A stretch of 64,000 nucleotides of DNA from Streptococcus oralis subsp. dentisani (GCF_007475365.1 NZ_CP034442.1:930001-994000), one strand, 5' to 3'; counted from the stretch's first letter, positions 46,237 to 55,779 are shown. Translations and numbers: made by a program. The notes: generated from the letters alone by a model not told the origin.

Positions 46237-46811
46237 ATCTTTCTAATAGAATCTTGTGGATACTGGGCACGCGCACCCCCGATTAGCTTTGGACGACTAG
46301 CTAGAGCTGTTACATGGGCATGACCAATCTCACGCAAAACTGGTCGAATCGGAACCTGCACATGCTTGACATGCATGCCAATTGCGGTATCTCCGATATC
46401 AATTCCCGCATAAGCCGTGATGAACTCCACTTCAACAGGTGCTTTCATAAACTTAAAGGCAGCTAGCTGACCTGAACCGCCTGCATGAAGAGTTGGAAGG
46501 ACACTGACGATTTCCAGACCAAACTGCTCTGCCACCTGGCGTTCAACAACGAGGGCACGATTGACGTGCTCACAGCCTTGAACAGCTAGGTGAATTCCTT
46601 TTTCTTCTAGGATATCTAGGATGGTCTTCACAATGATTTCCCCAATTTCTTGGCTTGATTCCTTGCCTATATGGCCGCCTAAAACTTCGCTAGACGAGAG
46701 TCCAAGGACAAAGAGAGCCCCCTCACGCAATCCAGCCTTATCCAAAACATCCTCAAGCACCTGCTGTGTCTCTGTTCCAATTCTATTTTTATCCATCACT
46801 CTTAACCTCAT
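46233..46811 (-). CDS. DUF436/TIGR01440 family protein (YwlG-like)
   Basis: A 192-residue cytoplasmic protein of a conserved family of unknown function. Recognisable segments are [20 protein letters not shown] (about 34-53), [38 protein letters not shown] and [20 protein letters not shown]. The ATG at 46811 follows AGGAGAAAA; a second ATG five codons on (MDKNRIG) is also possible. The stop overlaps the zmpB start by 4 bases, so the surface protease may be translated by coupling to this housekeeping-type gene. Confidence 0.85.
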   Translation of the reverse strand: MRLRVMDKNRIGTETQQVLEDVLDKAGLREGALFVLGLSSSEVLGGHIGKESSQEIGEIIVKTILDILEEKGIHLAVQGCEHVNRALVVERQVAEQFGLEIVSVLPTLHAGGSGQLAAFKFMKAPVEVEFITAYAGIDIGDTAIGMHVKHVQVPIRPVLREIGHAHVTALASRPKLIGGARAQYPQDSIRKI

Positions 46812-47039
46812 TTTTCTCCTACTATCATATCTTTTTTTACTGATTTTATCAAGGCGAACTAATCACTCAGAGTTGTCACTACAAAAACTTTAAAGAAGAA
46901 TTTTCTTTTAGTAACAAAGTAAAGAGTCTGGGACAAGGATGCTTTTCAAAAAAGTAACAACTAAAATGACCTGTCCCCTAAAAAAGTTAAACAGAAGATT
47001 TAGCTTTTTTAGCGGAGCAGGACAAATCTCTAGCGATGC
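46812..47039. other. Non-coding gap between the DUF436 gene and the MerR gene
   Basis: AT-rich, no ORF worth calling. It contains AGTCTGGGACAAGG (about 46924-46937) and CCTGTCCCC (about 46971-46979), opposed GGGACA/TGTCCC arms about 40 bases apart. It also holds two T/A-rich arms around AAAAAAGTTAAAC. These could be a decayed small repeat or a weak terminator; I cannot identify it. Confidence 0.3.
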
Positions 47040-47780
47040 TTATTTTATCTGAGTTTGAACATAGTGGGCAATGACATCTGACGTGTACTGGGCTGTTCCA
47101 GAACCAAACTTGTCAATGTTTTGCTTAAACTCTGGGTTGTAGACGTAGCCTTTACCGATATGACCGAATACTTCAATAGAGCAGTCAAATCCATAAGTAC
47201 GAATAGCTTGCAAGAGTTTGGCTGCTTCTTCTTGGTTTTCGACCGCTGTTGCAGCTAGTCCATTTTTAAGGTTTTGTGCCAAGGCTTGAAAAACTCGGTT
47301 GAAGGCGGCTGTGGCCTCTTCTTCGCGACCTTTTTGGCGTTCAAGCGCTTGGCCCATGACTTCTTGTCCATACTTCTCTACCGCCTCTTGGTGGTATTTT
47401 TGATTGTCTTGATAGCTAAATCCAGTGAATTTTTCCTCAATCGTCATTTTTCTTTCTCCTTTTTGTTCTTGAATGGTTTTTTGCAAGGTGGAAATCAAGG
47501 TATCCAGGTGTTGCCTTTCTCGAGTTAGATAATCCAACTGCCTAGTCAAATGGGGCAATAAATCTGTCCTTTCTGCCTTTAACAGCTCTGCTATTTTTTC
47601 TAAAGAAAAACCTAAATATTTATAATACAGAATAACCTGAAGGCGTTCCAAATCCTCCTGACTATAGGTTCGATAGCCGTTTTCCGACTTTAAGGGAACC
47701 AAGAGTCCTATCTTATCATAGTGGTGCAGTGTCTTGACAGAGACACCTGAAAGCTGCGCAGCTTCTTTTATATGGTACAT
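47040..47780 (-). CDS. MerR-family regulator with TipAS-like ligand domain
   Basis: A 246-residue transcription factor. Residues 1-70 are the MerR winged helix (MYHIKEAAQLSGVSVKTLHH, YDKIGLLVP, ENGYRTYSQEDLERLQVILY). A dimerisation coiled coil spans about 75-112. The C-terminal about 130 residues (TIEEKFTGFSYQDNQKYHQE, then FGHIGKGYVYNPEFKQNIDK) match the TipAS antibiotic-recognition domain, which binds thiopeptides in TipA/Mta-type activators. The ATG at 47780 has AAGGAGGAAATC. Its own promoter has the 19-bp spacer typical of MerR targets, so it is probably autoregulated. No drug transporter lies beside it on the same strand. Confidence 0.93.
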   Translation of the reverse strand: MYHIKEAAQLSGVSVKTLHHYDKIGLLVPLKSENGYRTYSQEDLERLQVILYYKYLGFSLEKIAELLKAERTDLLPHLTRQLDYLTRERQHLDTLISTLQKTIQEQKGERKMTIEEKFTGFSYQDNQKYHQEAVEKYGQEVMGQALERQKGREEEATAAFNRVFQALAQNLKNGLAATAVENQEEAAKLLQAIRTYGFDCSIEVFGHIGKGYVYNPEFKQNIDKFGSGTAQYTSDVIAHYVQTQIK

Positions 47781-47800
47781 GATTTCCTCCTTACAATCAT

Positions 47801-47831
47801 AGTATATCCCCTCCCCTTAGGTCAGAGTCAA
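47801..47831 (-). promoter_or_regulatory. MerR-type promoter with 19-bp spacer
   Basis: Minus strand -35 TTGACT (47826-47831), 19-bp spacer CTGACCTAAGGGGAGGGGA with a CCT...AGG dyad, -10 TATACT (47801-47806). MerR activators untwist such over-long spacers, so this is a likely operator for the gene it precedes. Confidence 0.75.
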
Positions 47832-47892
47832 GTATTTCTACGAAAAATTTTTAACTTTTTGAGAAAGGTGTGAAAACTTGAAAATGGTTTTC

Positions 47893-47921
47893 TTGACAGA
47901 CCTTTGAAAACATGATAGGAT
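47893..47921 (+). promoter_or_regulatory. Promoter of the sodium-dependent symporter gene
   Basis: Perfect -35 TTGACA (47893-47898), 17-bp spacer, -10 TAGGAT (47916-47921). It lies about 110 bases before the start codon and is divergent from the MerR promoter, with only about 60 bp between the two -35 elements. Confidence 0.75.
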
Positions 47922-48031
47922 AGTCAAGTCTATCAATCAAACAGAAGGCTCATAAAGAGCCATTGAGAGAAGGCTATTTGACAACTCAAGTAGCCTTTTC
48001 TTATTTTAAAAAAGAGATTGGAGTTTCAACT

Positions 48032-49372
48032 ATGTCAGAAAAATCGCAATGGGGCTCGAAACTAGGCTTTATTCTAGCATCTGCTGGTTCAGCCATCGGG
48101 CTTGGTGCCGTTTGGAAGTTCCCCTACATGACTGCTGCTAATGGCGGGGGAGGCTTTTTACTGGTCTTTCTCATCTCCACCATTTTAATCGGTTTCCCGT
48201 TACTCCTTGCTGAGTTTGCCCTTGGCCGTAGCGCTGGCGTTTCCGCTATCAAAACCTTTGGAAAACTGGGCAACAATAACAAGTACAACTTTATCGGTTG
48301 GATTGGTGCCTTTGCCCTCTTTATCCTTCTCTCCTTTTACAGTGTTATCGGAGGATGGATTCTAGTCTATCTAGGTATTGAGTTTGGGAAATTGTTCCAA
48401 CTTGGTGGAACGGGTGATTATGCTCAGTTATTTACTTCAATCATTTCAAATCCAGCCATTGCCCTAGGAGCTCAAGCAGCCTTTATCTTATTGAATATCT
48501 TTATTGTATCACGTGGGGTTCAAAAAGGGATTGAAAGAGCCTCGAAAGTCATGATGCCCCTGCTCTTTATCATCTTTGTCGTAATCATTGGGCGCTCTCT
48601 CAGCTTGCCAAACGCCATGGAAGGGGTTCTCTACTTCCTCAAACCAGACTTTTCAAAACTAACTAGCGCAGGTCTCCTTTATGCCCTGGGTCAATCTTTC
48701 TTTGCCCTCTCATTAGGGGTTACAGCAATGTTGACCTATGCTTCTTACTTGGACAAGAAAACCAATCTGGTCCAGTCAGGGATTTCCATTGTAGCCATGA
48801 ATATCTCGGTATCCATTATGGCAGGTCTAGCCATTTTCCCAGCCATGTCAGCCTTCAATATCCAGTCTGAAGGGGGACCAAGCCTGCTCTTTATCGTCTT
48901 GCCTCAACTCTTTGATAAGATGCCTTTTGGAACCATTTTCTACATCCTTTTCCTCTTACTCTTCCTCTTTGCGACAGTCACTTCTTCTGTCGTGATGCTG
49001 GAAATCAATGTGGGCAATATCACCAATCAGAACAACAGCAAGCGTGCTAAATGGAGTGCTATTTTAGGAATCTTGACCTTTGTCTTTGGAATTCCTTCAG
49101 CCCTTTCTTACGGTGTCATGGCGGATGTTCACATCTTCGGTAAAACCTTCTTTGATGCTATGGACTTCTTGGTTTCCAATCTCCTCATGCCATTTGGAGC
49201 TCTCTGCTTATCCCTCTTTACAGGATATATTTTCAAGAAGGCCTTAGCCATGGAGGAACTTCATCTTGATGAAACACCATGGAAACAAGGACTTTTCCAA
49301 GTCTGGCTCTTCCTTCTTCGTTTTATCATTCCTATTATCATCATTGTGGTCTTTATCGCCCAATTTATGTAA
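48032..49372 (+). CDS. Sodium-dependent transporter, neurotransmitter:sodium symporter (NSS) family
   Basis: Integral membrane sodium-coupled transporter, probably of an amino acid, 446 residues with 11-12 hydrophobic segments. The family start is plain: WGSKLGFILASAGSAIGLGA (first segment with the unwound glycine and Na+ site), then WKFPYMTAANGGGGFLLVFL. FALSLGVTAMLTYASYLDKK corresponds to the sixth segment and ATVTSSVVMLEINVG to the eighth. The ORF extends up to 47963, but the ATG at 48032 (TTGGAGTTTCAACT upstream) begins the conserved protein. It is monocistronic with its own promoter and terminator. The substrate is unknown. Confidence 0.93.
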   Translation: MSEKSQWGSKLGFILASAGSAIGLGAVWKFPYMTAANGGGGFLLVFLISTILIGFPLLLAEFALGRSAGVSAIKTFGKLGNNNKYNFIGWIGAFALFILLSFYSVIGGWILVYLGIEFGKLFQLGGTGDYAQLFTSIISNPAIALGAQAAFILLNIFIVSRGVQKGIERASKVMMPLLFIIFVVIIGRSLSLPNAMEGVLYFLKPDFSKLTSAGLLYALGQSFFALSLGVTAMLTYASYLDKKTNLVQSGISIVAMNISVSIMAGLAIFPAMSAFNIQSEGGPSLLFIVLPQLFDKMPFGTIFYILFLLLFLFATVTSSVVMLEINVGNITNQNNSKRAKWSAILGILTFVFGIPSALSYGVMADVHIFGKTFFDAMDFLVSNLLMPFGALCLSLFTGYIFKKALAMEELHLDETPWKQGLFQVWLFLLRFIIPIIIIVVFIAQFM

Positions 49373-49374
49373 TC

Positions 49375-49412
49375 AAAAAGGACTTGAGTAATGAACTCAG
49401 GCCCTTTCTTTT
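49375..49412 (+). terminator. Terminator between the symporter gene and manA
   Basis: Imperfect hairpin, GGACTTGAGT/ACTCAGGCCC with a 5-base loop, followed by TTTCTTTTT on the plus strand. It can serve the symporter gene and, through AAAGG on the other side, also the convergent manA, whose stop is at 49412. Confidence 0.65.
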
Positions 49413-50356
49413 TATGGATGGCTAACAATCAATTCCAAGCCTTGCCCTTCCAAGGTCCAAGCTTCAACATCACTTGGTAGGATAAAGTGGCTGCCTTTTT
49501 GGATTGGATAGTTTGTTCCATCAACAGACAGTCGACCTTGACCAGCTAAGACGCTGAACAGGCTGTAGTCAGCTGTCTTTTCAAAGTCAACTTTTCCAGT
49601 AATTTCCCACTTGTAGACTGCAAAGAAATCATTGGATACAAGGAGAGTGGAACGCAAATTATCTGCTTTAACAGTTACAGGACGGCTATTTGCAGGCTCT
49701 CCAATATTCAAGACATCGATAGATTTTTCAATGTGAAGTTCACGTAAGTTGCCATTGTCGTCCTTACGGTCAAAGTCATAGACACGGTAGGTGGTGTCAC
49801 TAGACTGCTGGGTTTCCAGAATCAAGATACCCGCACCAATGGCATGCATAGTGCCACTTGGTACATAGAAGAAATCTCCTGCTTTAACTGGCACTTTGGT
49901 CAGCAAGACATCCCAGTTTTTATCTTCGATTTGCTGACGGAGTTCTTCTTTTGACTTAGCATTGTGACCATAGATAATCTCTGATCCTTCATCCGCAGCG
50001 ATGATGTACCAGCACTCTGTTTTTCCGAGCTCTCCTTCGTGTTCTAGTCCATAGGCATCGTCTGGGTGAACTTGGACACTGAGCCAGTCGTTGGCATCAA
50101 GAATTTTGGTCAAGAGTGGAAACACAGGTTCTGGACGGTTACCAAACAATTCACGGTGTTCCGCATACAATGTAGCTAGGTCTGTTCCCTCAAAGCGCCC
50201 ATTAGCGACCTTTGAAACCCCATTTGGGTGAGCTGAGATGGCCCAGTATTCTCCGATTTTTTCACTTGGAATGTCATAGCCAAACTCATCACGTAGCTTG
50301 GTTCCACCCCAGATTTTTTCTTGCATAACTGATTGTAAAAATAATGGTTCTGACAT
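49412..50356 (-). CDS. manA: Mannose-6-phosphate isomerase, class I
   Basis: Interconverts mannose-6-phosphate and fructose-6-phosphate. The protein is 314 residues, the short Gram-positive form. Zinc-binding text is visible: WLSVQVHPDDAYGLEHEGEL (about 91-110, His and Gln/His ligands), GKTECWYII (Glu ligand) and GTMHAIGAGILILETQQSSD (about 168-187, last His). It opens with LFLQSVMQEKIWGGTKLRDE. It is transcribed alone, convergent with the symporter gene. Confidence 0.97.
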   Translation of the reverse strand: MSEPLFLQSVMQEKIWGGTKLRDEFGYDIPSEKIGEYWAISAHPNGVSKVANGRFEGTDLATLYAEHRELFGNRPEPVFPLLTKILDANDWLSVQVHPDDAYGLEHEGELGKTECWYIIAADEGSEIIYGHNAKSKEELRQQIEDKNWDVLLTKVPVKAGDFFYVPSGTMHAIGAGILILETQQSSDTTYRVYDFDRKDDNGNLRELHIEKSIDVLNIGEPANSRPVTVKADNLRSTLLVSNDFFAVYKWEITGKVDFEKTADYSLFSVLAGQGRLSVDGTNYPIQKGSHFILPSDVEAWTLEGQGLELIVSHP

Positions 50357-50586
50357 CTTATTCTCCTGTCTGATTTTTCTCCCCTCATTATAGCAAAAAG
50401 CTTGATCTAATTGAACTCTTTTTCACACATTATAAAGTAGGGAGAAGATTTTATAAAAATAGTAACGAAATAATCTTTTACTTGATGGAGGAACCCCTAA
50501 AGCAGCACTCAGAAAGCTCGCTATCAACGACTGTTTTCCTCAACTCTCATTAGACTTCCTTTACTTGAGAATCTATTTTTATGTAC

Positions 50587-50615
50587 AAAAAAAGACTGAA
50601 ACCAGTCTTCTTTTT
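50587..50615 (-). terminator. Bidirectional terminator after the SemiSWEET gene
   Basis: AAAGACTG/CAGTCTT stem with a 4-base loop and T-runs on both strands, abutting the stop at 50614. The rest of the 50,357-50,586 gap is AT-rich, and I see no further gene or recognisable element in it. Confidence 0.75.
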
Positions 50616-50874
50616 AAATCAAAGCTGTGATAGCCGTTACTAGACCAAAAACGATACCCGGCGCATTAGCAGCCGCAAGGGGAATATCTCTTTCTTTCTT
50701 GAAAAGACCGTAATAAACCCATAAACTACAGTTGATGGCTGCGACCAAGGGTTGGATGAAGTTTCCTTTTTGACCAGCCAGGTTGTTCATGATTTGTGGG
50801 AAGTAAGACACATACATCATAACGGACATGAAGGTCGCTACCCAACCCAAAATTTTCATTTGTTTTTCAGACAT
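50614..50874 (-). CDS. SemiSWEET-family sugar transporter
   Basis: An 86-residue membrane protein with three hydrophobic helices (about 7-25, 38-57, 64-86). The PQ-loop motif is visible in MYVSYFPQIMNNLAGQKGNF (about 21-40) and the second-helix text PLVAAINCSLWVYYGLFKKE follows. SemiSWEETs dimerise to form a sugar uniporter. The substrate is not known here. It lies next to manA, which is compatible with a role in hexose uptake. The start follows an AGAGGTTTTGGAA-like region. Confidence 0.88.
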   Translation of the reverse strand: MSEKQMKILGWVATFMSVMMYVSYFPQIMNNLAGQKGNFIQPLVAAINCSLWVYYGLFKKERDIPLAAANAPGIVFGLVTAITALI

Positions 50875-50987
50875 TTTCCAAAACCTCTTTCATTTTTATG
50901 AATCATATTTTATAATCTTTTTTCAAAACAATCAAGACTTTGAAGCTTTTGTTATGAAGATGTAAACTATCACAATCTTGTGATAAG

Positions 50988-51014
50988 AAAAAGACCGGAT
51001 TGCTCCGATCTTTT
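50988..51014 (-). terminator. Terminator after the VOC gene (duplicate hairpin 1)
   Basis: GACCGG/CCGATC imperfect stem with A/T tails. All 27 bases are identical to those at 51442-51468 beyond spxB. It lies about 66 bases past the VOC stop. Confidence 0.7.
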
Positions 51015-51079
51015 AATAATTCACATTCTCAATTTCTGTTTTAAAAATAGCTAAGGTTAACGCCAAATGACAACGCGCC

Positions 51080-51427
51080 CTACTTCATACGATAAAAATC
51101 AATCACTAAACTAGCTGGACCTTTTACAAGCAAGGATTCTGTCCCCCAATCAGTTACAGCCGGACCGTGTAAAATCTCGACACCAAGCTCTTTCAATCGT
51201 CGATAGTTCTGGTCTACATCCTCAACCTCGATATGAAGAATGATTCCTGACTGAAAGTTTTCCAAAGGAACCAAATGACTTTGTAACAACATGAGGCAGT
51301 GACTGCCAATCGTGAACTGAGCAAAACCGTCATCAACATAATCGGACGTTTTATCCAAAATACGCTCCAGGTCAGCACAGACTTGGGGAACATCTGAAAC
51401 GATGATATCTAATTGATTTAAATTCAT
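51080..51427 (-). CDS. VOC (glyoxalase/bleomycin-resistance) superfamily protein
   Basis: A 115-residue protein with the single beta-alpha-beta-beta-beta pair layout of the VOC family. LDIIVSDVPQVCADLERILD opens it, a central SHCLMLLQSH strand follows, and ILHIEVEDVDQNYRRLKELG followed by GTESLLVKGPASLVIDFYR closes it. Possible metal or ligand residues are His and Glu in IILHIEVEDV. The substrate is unknown. It lies between spxB and the SemiSWEET gene, flanked by two identical hairpins, so it is probably transcribed alone or by read-through from spxB. Confidence 0.82.
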   Translation of the reverse strand: MNLNQLDIIVSDVPQVCADLERILDKTSDYVDDGFAQFTIGSHCLMLLQSHLVPLENFQSGIILHIEVEDVDQNYRRLKELGVEILHGPAVTDWGTESLLVKGPASLVIDFYRMK

Positions 51428-51441
51428 TTACTATCCTCCAT

Positions 51442-51468
51442 AAAAAGACCGGATTGCTCCGATCTTTT
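51442..51468 (-). terminator. Terminator after spxB (duplicate hairpin 2)
   Basis: The same 27 bases as at 50988-51014, about 70 bases beyond the spxB stop. Confidence 0.7.
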
Positions 51469-51537
51469 CAAGTTCTACTCTAAGAAAATCAAAGAATAAA
51501 ATCTACAACGTTTACATTTGATTTTCGATGAGAGGAA

Positions 51538-53313
51538 TTATTTGATTGCGCGTGATTGCAATCCTTCTTCTTCCAAGAAGAGGCGGAATGGTACGAGTTC
51601 TTCTGCTTCGTATTTTTCCTTGAAGGCTTTGATTGCTTCTTCTGAGTGTTGTTTTGGATCCAACTCAAGTACTTCTACTGGAAGTGGACGGTGTTGAGTA
51701 ATGCGAGCATCGATCACAACAGTTTTACCTTCTTTGTTCAATTTAACAGCTTCTGCAACAACTGCATCGATATCTTCGATACGGTCAACTGTAAATCCAA
51801 CAGCTCCTTGAGCTTCAGCGATTTTCGCGTAGTCCGCGTTAGGGAAGTCACAACCAAACAAGTGTTTGTTTGTGTCTTCGTATTTGTCCTTGATGAAGGC
51901 ATATTTACCATTTGAGAAGACAACGTTGATAACTGGAAGGTCGTATTGAACGTTTGTGATAACGTCTGGGTAGCACATGTTGAATGCACCGTCACCCATG
52001 ATGTTCCATACTTGGCGATCTGGATTGTCTTTCTTAGCAGCGATACCACCAGGAAGGGCAATACCCATTGTCGCAAAGAGTGGAGATGTACGCCACATGT
52101 TCTTAGGTGTCATGTGAAGGTGACGAGTAGATGTTTGAGTAGTGTCACCTACGTCGATTGAGTAGATAGCGTCTTGATCAGCATGTTTGTTGATTGCATT
52201 GTAAACTTGGTACAATTGCAATTCACCCTCAGTTTTACCTTCAAGTTTGTTCATGTAATCACGCCAGTTTTGGTTATTCTTAACGTTTGCACGCCACCAT
52301 GGAGTAGATTCTACTGGGTTTACTTTGTCAAGGATGGCTTTCGCTGCTTGACCTGCATCACCAAGGATAGAAGCGTCAAGGGCATGGCGTTTACCAAGTT
52401 TGTATGGGTCGATATCGACTTGGATGAATTTTTCAGTGTTCTTGAAGGCTTCGTAAACTTCAGCAAATGGGAAGTTTGATCCAAGGAAAAGAACAGTGTC
52501 TGCTTCAAAGACCACTTCGTTGGCTGGTTTCCAACCAACACGGTAAGCAGAACCTGTCAAACCTTCGTAGTTCCATTCAAAGGCTTCAAAGTTTTTACCA
52601 GTTGTGATGATTGGTGCTTTGATTTTACGTGACAATTCTGTAATCACTTCACCAGCTTTAACACCACCGTAACCAGCGTAAATAACTGGACGTTCAGCAT
52701 TGTTCAAGATTTCAACCGCTTTGTCGATTTCAACTTCGTTCAAGGCAGGAGCGATGAATGAACGCTCGTATGAACCTGAACCGTAGTATGAGTTTTCGTC
52801 AATTTCTTGGAAACCGAAGTTTACTGGGATTTCAACAACAGCTGGACCTTTTTTAGAAACTGCAGCACGGCAAGCTTCGTCGATTACTTTTGGCAATTGC
52901 TCAGCGTAAGCGACACGTTTGTTGTAAACAGCGATACCGTTGTACATTGGGTTTTGGTTCAATTCTTGGAAGGCATCCATGTTCAATTCGTTAACTGGAC
53001 GTGATCCAAGGATAGCAAGGAATGGAGTGTTATCCATAGCTGCATCGTAAACACCGTTAATCAAGTGAGTCGCACCTGGACCACCTGAACCAACTGCAAC
53101 CCCGATTGAGCCGCCGAATTTAGCTTGCATGACCGCTGCAAGAGCACCTGTTTCTTCGTGGCGAACTTGCAAGAAGCGGATATCTTTGTCTTCAGCCAAA
53201 GCGTCCATCAATGAGCTGAGTGTTCCTGATGGGATACCGTAGATAGTATCTACGCCCCATGTCTTCAATACGTTGAGCATTGCTGCCGATGCAGTAATTT
53301 TCCCTTGAGTCAT
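51538..53313 (-). CDS. spxB: Pyruvate oxidase SpxB
   Basis: TPP- and FAD-dependent enzyme converting pyruvate, phosphate and O2 to acetyl phosphate, CO2 and H2O2; it is the main H2O2 source in mitis-group streptococci. The protein is 591 residues, as in pneumococcus. Visible text: [20 protein letters not shown] (start of the PYR domain), [20 protein letters not shown] (catalytic Glu of TPP enzymes), then [18 protein letters not shown]. In the C-terminal domain the TPP/Mg motif reads [20 protein letters not shown]. The ATG at 53313 has GAAGGAGAGTTATCATT. Upstream lie three palindromic AAAGCG-type sites (53353-53487). It is separated from copA by a terminator. Confidence 0.98.
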   Translation of the reverse strand: MTQGKITASAAMLNVLKTWGVDTIYGIPSGTLSSLMDALAEDKDIRFLQVRHEETGALAAVMQAKFGGSIGVAVGSGGPGATHLINGVYDAAMDNTPFLAILGSRPVNELNMDAFQELNQNPMYNGIAVYNKRVAYAEQLPKVIDEACRAAVSKKGPAVVEIPVNFGFQEIDENSYYGSGSYERSFIAPALNEVEIDKAVEILNNAERPVIYAGYGGVKAGEVITELSRKIKAPIITTGKNFEAFEWNYEGLTGSAYRVGWKPANEVVFEADTVLFLGSNFPFAEVYEAFKNTEKFIQVDIDPYKLGKRHALDASILGDAGQAAKAILDKVNPVESTPWWRANVKNNQNWRDYMNKLEGKTEGELQLYQVYNAINKHADQDAIYSIDVGDTTQTSTRHLHMTPKNMWRTSPLFATMGIALPGGIAAKKDNPDRQVWNIMGDGAFNMCYPDVITNVQYDLPVINVVFSNGKYAFIKDKYEDTNKHLFGCDFPNADYAKIAEAQGAVGFTVDRIEDIDAVVAEAVKLNKEGKTVVIDARITQHRPLPVEVLELDPKQHSEEAIKAFKEKYEAEELVPFRLFLEEEGLQSRAIK

Positions 53314-53352
53314 AATGATAACTCTCCTTCAAAATAATTTCATACATTTACA

Positions 53353-53487
53353 AAAAGCGCTTTTATATGTTGTTTGAAAGCGATTCAGTAAATTTACAAT
53401 CCTAATTTACCACATTTACTTTGAGTATCCTAAGAATGTGCTCAGAAGTTCTCATTCTCTATTACAGCACAGATTGAAAACGCTTCA
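53353..53487. promoter_or_regulatory. Cluster of cre-like palindromes upstream of spxB
   Basis: Three related sites: AAAAGCGCTTTT (53353-53364, perfect palindrome), TGAAAGCGATTCA (53375-53387) and TGAAAACGCTTCA (53475-53487). The last two share the pattern TGAAARCGNTTCA, one base shorter than a canonical cre, and lie exactly 100 bp apart. CcpA control of spxB is known in streptococci, so CcpA is the first candidate. I do not see a clear -35/-10 pair. Confidence 0.5.
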
Positions 53488-53505
53488 CAGAACTGTTTTA
53501 TAATA

Positions 53506-53528
53506 AAAAAGCGGTGGACACCGCTTTT
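53506..53528 (-). terminator. Terminator after copA
   Basis: AAAAGCGGTG and CACCGCTTTT form a perfect 10-bp stem with a 2-base loop, beginning within the copA stop codon and ending in TTTTTTATTA on the minus strand. Confidence 0.9.
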
Positions 53529-55770
53529 AGTCTATCTTACTAAAGTTTAGCATGAGTGAACTGGTCAAAACAGATACAGAACTAAAGGCCATAGCAAGAC
53601 CTGCCAGTTCTGGATTGAGCACCAGACCAATCCCTGAAAAGACACCAGCTGCAATCGGAATTCCGGCGACATTGTAGATAAAGGCCCAAAAGAGGTTGAG
53701 CAGAATTCGATTGAAGGTTTTCTTGCTCATGTCAAAGGCACGAACCACTCCTAGGAGGTTATTAGTTGTCAACACCAAATCTGCTGACTCGATGGCAATA
53801 TCTGTTCCAGCTCCCATAGCAATCCCCACATCTGCTACACTGAGGGCAGGAGCGTCATTGATACCATCACCAACAAAGGCTACTTTTCCAGCTGATTGTA
53901 GTTTATGGATTTCATGGGCTTTTTCTTCTGGCAAGACACCTGCAATGACCTCTTCGATTCCAATCTGATCGGCAATAGCACGCGCCACGCCAGCATTATC
54001 CCCTGTCAGCATGACTGTTTTAAGACCTCGTTTTTTCAACTGACTGATGGCAAGCTTAGCATTTTCCTTAGGAATATCTTGCAGAGCAAGCAAGCCTTTG
54101 ATTTCATTGTCAACAGCCAAGAACACAACTGTCTTAGCTTCTTTTTCTAGTTCTTCTAGTTTTTCTTGATAAATGCTAGAAATATCCATGCCATCCAGCA
54201 TTTTAGCATTTCCAAGCAAAACTTGTTTTCCATTGATTTGCCCTGAAACACCTTTTCCGTGCAAGGCTTGGAAATTTTCCACAGTGTGAAGCTCAAGTCC
54301 AGTTTCAGTCGCTCGCTTGACAATGGCCTCAGCCAGTGGGTGTTGAGAAGCTTCTTCCAAGGAAGCTGCCAATCCAAGCACTTCTACTTCGTCGCCGATG
54401 ATATCTGTGACCACAGGTTTCCCTTCCGTCAAAGTTCCTGTCTTATCAAAAACAATAGTTTGGACTTTCTGGATTTCCTGTAGAACCGTTCCATTTTTGA
54501 GGAGAACTCCCATCTTGGCACTGCGACCTGTCCCCACCATAAGGGCTGTCGGTGTTGCAAGTCCCAAGGCACAAGGGCAGGCAATAATCAGAACTGCTAC
54601 TCCATAGAGAAGCGAAGACACAAAGCTCGCTCCAAGCACAACTACACTATCCCTGAGCAAGACGAACCAAACCCAAAAGGTCACAATCCCTAAAATGACA
54701 ACTGCTGGGACAAAAATCCCTGAAATTTTATCCGTCAAGTCCTGAATCGGCGCACGACTTGTCTGAGCTTTCTTCACAAAATCCACAATCTGAGCCAAAA
54801 CAGTCTCTGAACCAACTTTTTCTGCTCTAAAAACAAGTGTTCCACTATTATTGATGGTTGAACCAATGACGGTATCTCCAACTGTCTTGTCCACAGGCAG
54901 ACTCTCACCTGTCACCATAGACTCATCAATACTAGAGACACCTTCCACTACGATACCATCAACCGCAATCTTTTCACCGGGACGCACTCGAATCAGGTCA
55001 CCTACCTTGACTTGCTCCAAGGGGACTTGAACATAGTTATCCTCACGCAAGACTTCTGCAGTTTTAGCCTGCAAGTCAAGTAATTTCTCCACAGCTTGGG
55101 AAGTATTTTTCCGCATTTTCTCCTCAAAAACGGCTCCCATAAGAACGAAGAAGAAGATAAATGCAGCACTTTCAAAGTAAACGGGGAGACCAGCGAAGAG
55201 GGCAACTAAGCTATAGAAATAGGCCACTAGGGTTCCCAGAGCAACCAAGGTATCCATGTTGGCATTGTGCTTTTTAAAACTAGCCCAAGCACTTTGGATA
55301 TAAGGACCACCTGCTACTAGCATAATCGGTGTTGTGGCTAAAAAGGTTCCCCAACGCATGACTTGGTGACTAATTCCTCCTGTCGACATACCAATCATGA
55401 GAATCACAAGAGGCACAGTAAAGATACTAGTAATCCAAAAACGCTGTAAAAGTGATAGAGATTTTCGAGTCTTCTCAACTACGGTATAACTCCCCTTTTG
55501 CATCTTCATACCACAAGAAAATTCATGTTGACCTAATTCTTGAGGTGTAAAACGAATGACTTTCTCCTCATCTACGCCGATTGGTTCCAAAATGCCTTCT
55601 TCTTCAAACAGAATTTCCTTGTAACAGTTTGAAGGAGTTGCTCGATGAAAGGTAATCTCAGCTGGAATCCCTTTTTGAAGCTGGATATGGGCTGGATGAT
55701 AGCCTTTGTCTGCCATGATACGGATTTTTTGAACACCATTTTCAAGACTTGCTTTTACAATTTCAGTCAT
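53527..55770 (-). CDS. copA: Copper-exporting P1B-type ATPase CopA
   Basis: Cu+ efflux pump, 747 residues, about eight membrane helices. In place of the usual CxxC heavy-metal domain, the N-terminal about 100 residues form a cupredoxin-like domain ([20 protein letters not shown], then [12 protein letters not shown]). It resembles the soluble part of the neighbouring CupA and is known for the pneumococcal enzyme. Catalytic text: [13 protein letters not shown] (actuator), [20 protein letters not shown] with the CPC ion site (about 395-400), [14 protein letters not shown] (phosphorylated Asp, about 440), [10 protein letters not shown] (HP motif) and [20 protein letters not shown]. It is the last gene of the copY-cupA-copA operon, 9 bases after cupA. 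Confidence 0.96.
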   Translation of the reverse strand: MTEIVKASLENGVQKIRIMADKGYHPAHIQLQKGIPAEITFHRATPSNCYKEILFEEEGILEPIGVDEEKVIRFTPQELGQHEFSCGMKMQKGSYTVVEKTRKSLSLLQRFWITSIFTVPLVILMIGMSTGGISHQVMRWGTFLATTPIMLVAGGPYIQSAWASFKKHNANMDTLVALGTLVAYFYSLVALFAGLPVYFESAAFIFFFVLMGAVFEEKMRKNTSQAVEKLLDLQAKTAEVLREDNYVQVPLEQVKVGDLIRVRPGEKIAVDGIVVEGVSSIDESMVTGESLPVDKTVGDTVIGSTINNSGTLVFRAEKVGSETVLAQIVDFVKKAQTSRAPIQDLTDKISGIFVPAVVILGIVTFWVWFVLLRDSVVVLGASFVSSLLYGVAVLIIACPCALGLATPTALMVGTGRSAKMGVLLKNGTVLQEIQKVQTIVFDKTGTLTEGKPVVTDIIGDEVEVLGLAASLEEASQHPLAEAIVKRATETGLELHTVENFQALHGKGVSGQINGKQVLLGNAKMLDGMDISSIYQEKLEELEKEAKTVVFLAVDNEIKGLLALQDIPKENAKLAISQLKKRGLKTVMLTGDNAGVARAIADQIGIEEVIAGVLPEEKAHEIHKLQSAGKVAFVGDGINDAPALSVADVGIAMGAGTDIAIESADLVLTTNNLLGVVRAFDMSKKTFNRILLNLFWAFIYNVAGIPIAAGVFSGIGLVLNPELAGLAMAFSSVSVLTSSLMLNFSKID

Positions 55771-55779
55771 ATCATTCTC

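Noticed and set aside
46920..46985. GGGACA/TGTCCC arms in the gap before merR considered as an insertion-element relic
   Set aside because: No terminal repeats, target duplication or transposase text; too short to assign.
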